DNA of 64,000 nucleotides from Nipponacmea schrenckii (taxonomy: Eukaryota > Mollusca > Gastropoda > Lottiidae), in the NCBI GenBank assembly GCA_030562195.1, contig JAUJPP010000011.1, positions 310,001-374,000 of the forward strand, given 5' to 3'. The translations under genes and the position numbers were made by a program. The notes below the pieces were generated by a model. The model saw only the letters and a list, made by a program, of their open reading frames with translations, was not told the DNA's origin and searched no databases. This document shows, in pieces, positions 55,799 through 64,000 of this stretch. Positions within the stretch are counted from its first letter, which is position 1, and every line of letters begins with the position of its first letter.

Positions 55799-57814
55799 AG
55801 CCACACGTGGCACAGAGTGGGACTTTGCTAACGTTGCCAAATTGCAACAGACAGGCCGAAACATCTGATTTTCTGGGAGCATATGGCCAAAGCAACTAGG
55901 TATCCGTGTGCAAAGAATTTTTTGGAAAAACGTTATTTCCTACTGACGTAATTCGCTGACCTATATAAATGCTAAATTAAAAGTTTACCCGGATGTGCCA
56001 CGCCCATCTCATTTGTTTTTTGCGTAAATCTAATAACATTCAAAATATATATTCACGGTACAAATTTGAAGCTTGTACATTTAAAAGACCACGAAATATA
56101 CACAAATACATTTCAAAAAGGCAAAATGTACTTTAATTTTAAAAGTGTAAAAATTAAATTTTAATTTTAAAAACTTTTGTTATACATTGCTGGAAAGTGG
56201 ACAAAAAGCCCCTTAAGAATCTGAAAATAATAAACCTCTAAATTAATTAGGTCACGCTCTAGAGCAGTCCAAAGTTGTGAATTTTCCTGTTTTCAGGCAG
56301 CTATAAAACCGGAAGTGGACGTCGGAGGTCAAATGTCAAAGTATTAAATGATAGACACGGTCTATGACCTTTGACCTACTAAAGTTCAAGGTCACCAATG
56401 GTCAAGGTCACGAGAAATAAGCTTCCAAAATTAGAAAAAAATATTAACTGGTTTCCTATTGTCGAAAAATTGCAACAAACAGGCCGAATTATCTGATTTT
56501 CTGGAATAAACTGGCCAAAGCAATGAGGTATCTGTGTGCAAAGTACTTTTTTAAAAAAGGCTATTTACTGCAGCCGTAATTCGCTGACCCATATAAATGG
56601 TAAATCGGAATTTTACACGGATGTGCCACGCCCATCTAATTTTTTTTATATAAATCAAATCACATTCAAAATGAATATTCACGGTACAAATTAAAAGTTT
56701 GTACATCTAATAGATCACGAGATATACATACATACATTTCAAGCAAACGTAAATACGGCAAAATATACTTAAATTTTCAAAAATCAAAAACTTCAATTTT
56801 CATTTTAAAAATCTTTGTTATACATCGTTAGAGAGAGGACAAAAAGCACTTTAAGAATCTGAAAAAAATAACACTCTAAATTAATTAGGTCACGCTCTAG
56901 AGCAGTCCAAAGTTGCGAATTTCGCTGTTTTTGGGCAGCTATAAAACCGGAAGTAGACGTCGGAGGTCAAAGGTCAAAGTATCAACTGATAGCCAAGGTC
57001 AATGACCTTTGACCTACTAAAGGTCATGGTCACCAAAGGTCAAGGTCACGAGAAATAATCCCCCAAACTTTGAAAAAATTCAACCGGATGTTGCAAAAAT
57101 GCAAAAGCGAAATTCAAAAATCGACTTCCAATATTTTTTTGCAATTTTTATGTTCTTTCATTTGACACCAAAATCATCTCAATCGGATAAGCCATAATCT
57201 CTGAATTAAATTCGCTCAATTTCAGAAAAATCAAAATGGCGGCGAGGGTTGCGCATGCGGCCTTGATTTTATTTTCTTCGTTTTTTTGTATGGCTAATGG
57301 CTACATGATGAAACAAGTTTGAACCTCATACATTAATAAAACCGGAAGTTATTCAACCGGACGTAAAACTCCATTTTTTGCAGAAACCGGAAGTGACGCA
57401 AAAATTTTGACCTACTTTTTGAAAATAGTTTCATGGGCTTCTTATGCTCAATTTTTTTCAGATCGATCACACTAAAAACAAAAAAGTTGCAAAAAATTGC
57501 AAAATACGGCAAAAAAATGTGTGCTACGAATCTTTGAAAATTGAAATTTTTGAACTGCTATCTGATCAGAAGTTACTTGTAGATTACAAAAATGAAAACC
57601 CGAAGAAAATCGATCAAAAATTGCGACAGCTAGAGCCAATTTGCTACTTTTTAGGTTTGTTGCAACGCAGCACTTCCGGTTTTGCAAAAATGTTCCATTT
57701 TATATTTATGCAACACGTCGCCACTTCAGAAGGTCTAGAGAAGTTAAGTCAATGTTGCAACTATTGCAGTCTAGGCGCAGTGAGGTGTGTAAATTTCGAA
57801 AAAAAAAAAACTAG
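55799..57814 (+). mobile_element. R18: family I unit, B2, no hairpin
   Basis: 2016-bp unit: A1 about 55799-56430, A2 about 56431-57068, B2 about 57069-57798, a 12-bp A-tract and CTAG (57811-57814). A1 resembles R2 (GGGAGCATATGGCCAAAGC). B2 has GGCGAGGGTTGCGCATGCGG, changing the usual GGCGAAAGTT, with the NRF1-like core retained. Confidence 0.82.
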
Positions 57815-60160
57815 AGCCACACGTGGCACAGAGTGGGACTTTGCTAACGTTGCAAAATTGCAACAAACAGGCCGAAACATCTGATTTTCTGGGAGAAACT
57901 GGCCAAAGCAACGAGGTATCTGTGTGCAAAGAATTTTTTGGAAAAATGTTATTTCCTACAGATGTAAAGCGCTGACAGATATAACTGGTAAATTGGAAGT
58001 TTACCCGTATGTGCCACGCCCATCTAATTTACTTTTGCGTAAATCTAATCACATTCAAAATGTATACTCACGGTACAAATTTGAAGCTTGTACATCTAAT
58101 AGATCGCGAGATATACACACATACCTCTCAAAAAATGCAATAATGTATTTGTATCGTTTCTATTAGACGTTGAGAGAGGTGTTTTACAAAGCGTCGAAAA
58201 AAAACAATTCGTGATCTAAGGGACATAACACCTTATTTGAGATTATAAATTGATTTCGAATTTCATTAACTTTCCAGATCGTTAATTATTTTTAATCTGT
58301 TTATTTATTACTAAACATCTATATTAATTTAGGTAGTAGGAACATTAGATCCTGCAATTTGTGGCAAGTTGCCAATGTATAACATAGAGACATCAAATTA
58401 ACAGCGCGGCTTTACATCTTTAAGAGTGTATTTTATAGAGTTGCGTCCCTTTGACCACTATTCCACTCAACTGTACATTATTGTCGTTTTAGAGATATGT
58501 ATATATAAAAATTATATACCTGTATATGTAAAATTCTAAAGGTTGTAATTCCCTGCCAAATATTCCATATCATACATCGCCCACAACGAGAAATACACAA
58601 TAATCCCTTTTATTTAAGATATATAATAGCTTAGAATCATTTTAACTGGATGTAGAACGATTAAACGAAAAAATAAATTTGGATCTAATGTCAAATTGTC
58701 AACTGATAGCCAAAGTCAGTGACCAATGACCTTGTAAAGGTCAAGGTCACCAAAGGTCAAGATCACTAGAAATAAGCCCCCAAACTAAAGAAAATCTTTT
58801 TTTTTTGCAAATGTCGCAAAATTGCAACAAACAGACAGAATCATTTGATTTTTTGGGATAAAGTGGCCAAAGTATTGAGATATATGTATGCAAGGTACTT
58901 TTTTGAAAAACGTTATTTCCTGCAGCCGTAATTCGCTGACCGATATAAATGGTAAACTTGAAGTTCACCCGGATGTGCCACGCCCATCTCGTTTGGAGAG
59001 GAATCTAATCATATTCAAAATGTATATTCACGGTACAAATTTGAAGCTTGTACAGCTAATAGATCACGAGATATACACACATACATTTCAAACAAGCGAA
59101 TATATGTCAAAATGTACTTATCTTTGCAAAAATCAAAAACTTCAATTTTCATTTTACAAACTTTTGTTATATATCGTTGGAAAGAGGACAAAAAACAATC
59201 TAAGAATCTGAAAAAATTAACACTCTAAATTAATTAGGTCACGCTCTAGAGCAGCCCAAAGTTGCGAATTTTGCTGTTTTCGGGCAGCTATAAAACCGGA
59301 AGTAGACGTCGGAGGTCACAGTTCAAAGCATTAACTGATAGCCAAGGTCAATGACCTTTGACCTACTAAAGGTCATGGTCATCAAAGGTCAAGGTCACGA
59401 GAAATAAGCCCCCAAACTTCGAAAAAATTCAACCGGATGTTGCAAAAATGCAAAAGCAAAATTCAAAAATCGATTTCCAACATTTTGATCGCAATCGACT
59501 AAGCTTTCCAGAAATATAAACATCACACAAATCGCTCTGACCATGGAGGCCCCATTTTTAGTTTTACAAAAAAGTGACATTTCAAGATGGCGGCCAAAGT
59601 TTTACTTCCGGTCCGAATTTTTTCTTCTTCGTTTTTTTGTCTTCTAATTCAATTAAGATTGACATAAATTTTGTTACGATTCATCAGTTACAGCACAAGT
59701 AGGTCAACCGGAAGTTTAAACCCTTTTTACGCTGAAACCGGAAATGAAGCAAAAATTTTGACTCTGCCAATGTTTTCATATTCGTAACACTTGAAGGCAC
59801 CCAAATTTTCAGATCAATCGGTCTTAAAATAGCAAAGTTGCAAAAATGTGCAAAATACGGCAAAAAAATGTGTGCTTCGATTTTCGAAATTTTGTAACTG
59901 CTATCTTGTTGGAAATTGTTTCAAGTTTTCAAAAATGCAAACCCGAAAAAAATCGATTGAAAATTGCGACTTCTAGAGCCACTGACCGACTTTTTAGGTA
60001 TGTTGCAATGCAGCACTTCCGGTTTTGCAAAAATGTTCCATTTTATATTTATGCAACACGTCGCCACTACAGAAGGTCAGGAGATGTTGTGAAATTGCTG
60101 CAACTATTGCAGCCTTGGCTGTGTGCCCTGTGTAAATTTCGAAAAAAAAAAAAAAACTAG
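57815..60160 (+). mobile_element. R19: family I unit, B1, with foreign block in A1
   Basis: 2346-bp unit. A1 is normal from 57815 to about 58139, then replaced by about 545 bp of other sequence (58140-58686), resuming at TCTAATGTCAAATTGTCAAC. A2 about 58790-59418, B1 about 59419-60140, A-tract, CTAG (60157-60160), no hairpin. The A1 part lost between the two joins is about 225 bp, so the event was a replacement rather than a clean insertion. Confidence 0.8.
58140..58686 (+). other. Foreign block in R19, partly R7-like
   Basis: 58435-58686 matches the R7 module at 27735-27962. 58340-58375 (TTTGTGGCAAGTTGCC) resembles the end of family II units. 58140-58335 matches nothing else in the window. 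No complete terminus, hairpin or target-site duplication is seen, so it looks like a recombined fragment of an R7-like unit rather than an independent transposon. Confidence 0.65.
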
Positions 60161-60330
60161 AGCCACACGTGGCACAGAGTGGGACTTTGCTAACGTTGCA
60201 AAATTGCAACAAACAGGCCGAAACATCTGATTTTCTGGGAGAAACTGGCCAAAGCAACGAGGTATCTGTGTGCAAAGAATTTTTTGGAAAAATGTTATTT
60301 TCTACAGATGTAAAGCGCTGACCGATATAA

Positions 60331-60356
60331 TAAAGAGTTTATTATTATTATTATTA
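60331..60356 (+). repeat. 26-bp insert with a (TTA)n run in R20
   Basis: TAAAGAGTTTATTATT and further ATT repeats interrupt the sequence GATATAACTAG found in R6. It contains AATAAA at the junction and a short (TTA)5-6 run. It could be a microsatellite expansion or the end of a small retroposon; there is too little to decide. Confidence 0.7.
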
Positions 60357-62178
60357 CTAGTAAATTGGAAGTTTACCCGTATGTGCCACGCCCATCTAAT
60401 TTACTTTTGCGTAAATCTAATCTCATACAAAATATATATTCATGGTACAAACTTGAAGCTTGTACATCTAATAGATCACGAGATATACACAAATACGTTT
60501 CAAAAAAGCAAAATGTACTTTAATTTTAAAAGTCCAAAAATTAAATTTTCATTTTAAAAACTTTTGTTGTGCATCGCTGGAAAGAGGACAAAAGGCGCCT
60601 TCGGAATGTGAAAAAAATAACCCTCTAAATTAATTAGGTCACGCTCTAGAGCAGTCCAACGTTGCAAATTTTGCTGCTTTCGAGCAGCTATAAAACCGAA
60701 AATAGACGTCAGAAGTCTAATGCCAAATTGTCAACTGATAGCTAAAGTCAGTGACCAATGACCTTGTAAAGGTCAAGGTCACCAAAGGTCAAAGTCACTA
60801 GAAAAAGCCCCCAAACTAAAAAAAAACTGATTTTTTGAAAATGTCGCAAAATTGCAACAAACAGGAGAAACATTTGATTTTTTGGGATAAACTGGCCAAA
60901 GTAATGAGATATATGTATGCAAGGTACTTTTTTGAAAAAGTTATTTACTGCAGCCGTAATTCGCTGACCGATAAAATGGTAAATTTGAATTTCACCCGGA
61001 TGTGCCACGCCCATTCTTTTTTTTTGGAGGGGAATCTAATCATATTCAAAATGTATATTCACAGTAAAATTTGAAGCTTGTACAGTAATAGATCACGAAA
61101 TATACACACATACATTTCAAGGAAGCGAAAATACGGCAAAATGTACTTTTCTTTGCAAAAATCAAAAAATTCAATTTTCATTTTACAAACTTTTGTTATA
61201 TATCGTTGGAAAGAGAACAAAAAACAATCTAAGAATCTGAAAAAATTAACACTCTAAATTAATTAGGTCACCTCTGAGCAGCCCAAAGTTGCGAATTTTG
61301 CTGTTTTCGGGCAGCTATAAAACCGGAAGTAGACGTCGGAGGTCAAAGTTCAAAGTATCAACTGATAGCCAAGGTCAATGACCTTTGACCTACTAAAGGT
61401 CATGGTCACCAAAGGTCAAGGTCACGAGAAATAAGCCCCCAAACTTCGAAAAAATTCAACCGGATGTTGCAAAAAAGCAAAAGCAAAATTCAAAAATCGA
61501 TTTCCAACATTTTGATCGCAATCGACTAAGCTTTCCAGAAATATAAACATCACACAAATCGCTCTTACCGTAGAGGCCCCATTTTGAGTTTTACAAAAAA
61601 GTGACATTTCAAGATGGCGGCCAATGTTTCACTTCCGGTCCGGTTTTTTTCTGCTTCGTTTTTTTGTCTTCTAATTTAATTAGGATTGACATAAATTTTG
61701 TTGCGATACATCAATTACAGCACAAGTAGGTCAACCGGAAGTTTTAAAACCCGTTTTACGTTGACATCGGAAATGAAGCAAAAATTCTGACTCTGCCAAT
61801 GTTTTCATATTCGTGACACTTGAAGGCACCCAAATTTTCAGATCAATCGGTCTTAAAATAGCAAAGTTGCAAAAATGTGCAAAATACTGCAAAAAAATGT
61901 GTGCTATGAAATTTCGAATTTCGAATTTTTTTAATTGCTATTTTGTTGGAAATTGTTTCAAGTTTTCAAAAATGCAAACCCGACGAAAATCGGTCCAAAA
62001 ATGCGAGTTCTAGAGCCACTGACCGACTTTTTAGACATGTTGCAATGCAGCACTTCCGGTTTTGCAAAAATGTTCCAATATATATTTAATAGAAATTTCG
62101 CCACAACAGAAGGTGTAGAGAAGATGTGAAATTGCTGCAACTATTGCAGCCTAGGCTGTGTGCCCTGTGTAAATTTCG

Positions 62179-62212
<34 letters not shown>

Positions 62213-62229
62213 CAAACCGAAAACAAACT

Positions 62230-62253
62230 GGGACTTTGCGGTAGCAAAGTCCC
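62230..62253 (+). other. 3' terminal hairpin of R20 (family I type)
   Basis: 10-bp stem GGGACTTTGC/GCAAAGTCCC, loop GGTA, then ACAACTAG. Confidence 0.87.
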
Positions 62254-62261
62254 ACAACTAG

Positions 62262-63628
62262 AGCCACACGTGGCACAGAGTGGGACTTTGCTAACGTCGC
62301 AAATTGCAACAAACAGACAGAAACATCTGATTTTCTGGGATAAACTGGCCAAAGCAATAAGGTATCTGTGTAATTTAAAAAAAAAACGTATTTCCTACAA
62401 ACGTAATACGCTGACCCATATATATGGAAAACTGAAAATTTACCCGGATGTGCCACACCCATCTAATTCTTTTCAGCGTGAATGTAATCACATTCAAAAT
62501 GTATATTCACAGTACAAATTTGAAGTTTGTCCATCCAATAGATCACGAGATATACACACATACATTTAAAAAAAACGTAAATACGGCAAAATGTACTTTT
62601 ATTTTCAAAAATCAAAAATTTCAATTTTCATTTTAAAAACTTTTTTTATACATCGCTAGAAAGGGGACAAAAAGCACCTTAAGAATCTAAAAAAATTAAC
62701 CCTCTAAATTAATTAGGTCATACTCTAGAGCAGTCCAAAGTTGCGAATTTTGCTGTTTTCAGGCAGCTATAAAACCGGAAGTTGATGTCTGAGGTCAAAG
62801 GTCAAAGTGTCAACTAATAGCCAAGGTCAATGACCTTTGACCTACTAAAGGTCAAAGTCACCAAAGGTCAAGGTCACGAGAAATAAGCCCCCAAACTTCG
62901 AAAAAATTCAACCGGATGTTGCAAAAATGCAAAAGCAAAATTCAAAAATCGGCTCCCACAGTTTTTTTCGTAATCGACTAAAGCTACAAGAAATGTAAAC
63001 ATCGCGGAAATTAGACATTACCCTGAGGCCCCATTTTGAGTTTTACAAAAAAGTGACATTTCAAGATGGCGGCCAAAGTTTCACTTCCGGTCCGGATTTT
63101 TTCTTCTTCATTTTTTTGTCTTCTAATTTAATTAAGATTGACATAAATTTTGTTGCGATACATCAATTACAGCACAAGTAGGTCAACCGGAAGTTTAAAC
63201 CCTTTTTACGTTGAAACCGGAAATGAAGCAAAAATTTTGACTCTGCCAATTTTTTTAAATTCATGACCCTTGAAGGCACCCAAATTTTCAGATCAATCGG
63301 TCTTAAAATAGCAAAGTTGCAAAAATGTGCAAAATACGGCAAAAAAATGTGTGCTACGAATTTTCGAATTTCGAAATTTTTCAACTGCTATCTTGTTGGA
63401 AATTATTTCAAGTTTCTAAAAATGCAAACCCGAAGAAAATCGATCAATAATTGCGACTTCTAGAGCCACTGACCGACTTTTTAGGCATGTTGCAACGCAG
63501 CACTTATGGTTTTGCAAAAATGTTCCAATTTATATTTAATAGAAACGTCGCCACAACAGAAGGTTTAGAGAAGTTGTGAAATTGCTGCAACTATTGCAGC
63601 CTAGGCTGTGTGAGGTGTGTAAATTTCG

Positions 63629-63663
<35 letters not shown>

Positions 63664-63664
63664 G
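62262..63664 (+). mobile_element. R21: short family I unit, one A subunit, B1, altered end
   Basis: 1403-bp unit with a single A subunit (to about 62893), B1 (about 62894-63628), a ~32-bp A-tract and a terminal ATAG (63661-63664) where all other borders have CTAG. It is the inverted counterpart of L4 but lacks the L4 hairpin. The A subunit has lost part of TGTGTGCAAAGTACTTTTTT near 62370. Confidence 0.8.
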
Positions 63665-64000
63665 AGCCACACGTGGCACAGAGTGGGACTTTGCTAACGT
63701 TGCAAAATTGCAACAAACAGGCCGAAACATCTGATTTTCTGGGAGAAACTGGCCAAAGCAACGAGGTATCTGTGTGCAAAGAATTTTTTGGAAAAATGTT
63801 ATTTCCTACAGATGTAAAGCGCTGACCGATATAACTGGTAAATTGGAAGTTTACCCGTATGTGCCACGCCCATCTAATTACCTTTTGCGTAAATCTAATC
63901 TCATACAAAATATATATTCATGGTACAAATTTGAAGCTTGTACATCTAATAGATCAAGAGATATACACAAATACGTTTCAAAAAAGCAAAATGTACTTTA
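63665..64000 (+). mobile_element. R22: partial family I unit, 5' part
   Basis: Begins AGCCACACGTGGCAC, GTGGGACTTTGCTA, and continues through the first A subunit to the AAAATGTACTTTA block at the window edge. The array therefore continues beyond 64000. Confidence 0.75.

Larger units (their letters stand above)
60161..62261 (+). mobile_element. R20: family I unit, B1, with small insert and indel cluster
   Basis: 2101-bp unit: A1 about 60161-60815, A2 about 60816-61443, B1 about 61444-62177, A-tract of about 32 bp, hairpin (62230-62253), CTAG (62258-62261). A1 holds a 26-bp insert (60331-60356). Between about 60800 and 61280 it has many 1-bp losses relative to all other copies (GGTCACCTCTGAGCAG for GGTCACGCTCTAGAGCAG). 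The B1-to-R21 stretch is an inverted copy of L4/L5. Confidence 0.82.

Noticed and set aside
1..64000. CRISPR array
   Set aside because: Repeats are 0.6-2 kb units rather than 20-40 bp repeats with unique spacers, and the sequence is eukaryotic in character.

Overview
This is repeat-only eukaryotic DNA. I found no gene I would defend as protein-coding, no rRNA, tRNA or CRISPR array, and nothing bacterial. It is AT-rich, with long poly-A/poly-T tracts, a 306-bp foldback element and a 500-N assembly gap. That points to a repeat-rich invertebrate nuclear genome. A mollusc or other lophotrochozoan is a guess, because tandem non-autonomous rolling-circle elements are well known there; the sequence does not prove it.

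Almost the whole window is tiled by about 36 head-to-tail repeat units (32 complete, 4 cut by the window edges or the gap) that abut at the tetranucleotide CTAG. Units left of the gap (1-13408) read on the minus strand and units right of it (13909-64000) on the plus strand, so the two arrays are head-to-head with their 5' ends facing the gap. Family I units are mostly about 2.0-2.1 kb: a short 5' terminal segment, usually two ~0.63-kb 'A' subunits, one ~0.73-kb 3' 'B' domain in three subtypes (B1, B2, B3), an A-tract, a perfect hairpin with stem GGGACTTTGC, and ACAACTAG. Family II units are about 1.6 kb (L3, S1-S5) with hairpin stem GCAGTGCGTTC. A longer relative, R7, has its own 5' end.

In both families the 5' terminal segment carries a motif complementary to an arm of that family's own 3' hairpin: GTGGGACTTTGCTA in family I, GCAGTGCGT(TC) in family II and R7. 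Two unrelated stem sequences each match their own 5' end. Together with the 3' hairpin and terminal CTAG (a CTRR-type end), this suggests non-autonomous rolling-circle transposons (Helitron/Helentron/HINE-like) with asymmetric terminal inverted repeats. No Rep/helicase gene is present, so any mobilisation would need an enzyme from elsewhere.

Layout: 1-472 partial unit L0; 473-3415 composite L1 with a foldback element and a unique stretch; 3416-5432 L2; 5433-7073 family II L3; 7074-13251 family I L4-L6; 13252-13408 end of an R7-like unit; 13409-13908 gap; 13909-27421 family I R0-R6; 27422-29551 R7; 29552-33631 R8-R9; 33632-40072 four tandem family II units S1-S4; 40073-54021 R10-R16, several of them recombinant; 54022-55712 S5; 55713-55798 an 86-bp mini-unit; 55799-64000 R18-R22. 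Each subunit is dense in AGGTCA half-sites, ACCGGAAGT, ATGGCGGC and GCGCATGCG motifs, which resemble animal nuclear-receptor, ETS, YY1 and NRF1 sites. All alignments were done by eye, so edges are good to a few bases at CTAG junctions and to about 10-20 bp at subunit borders.
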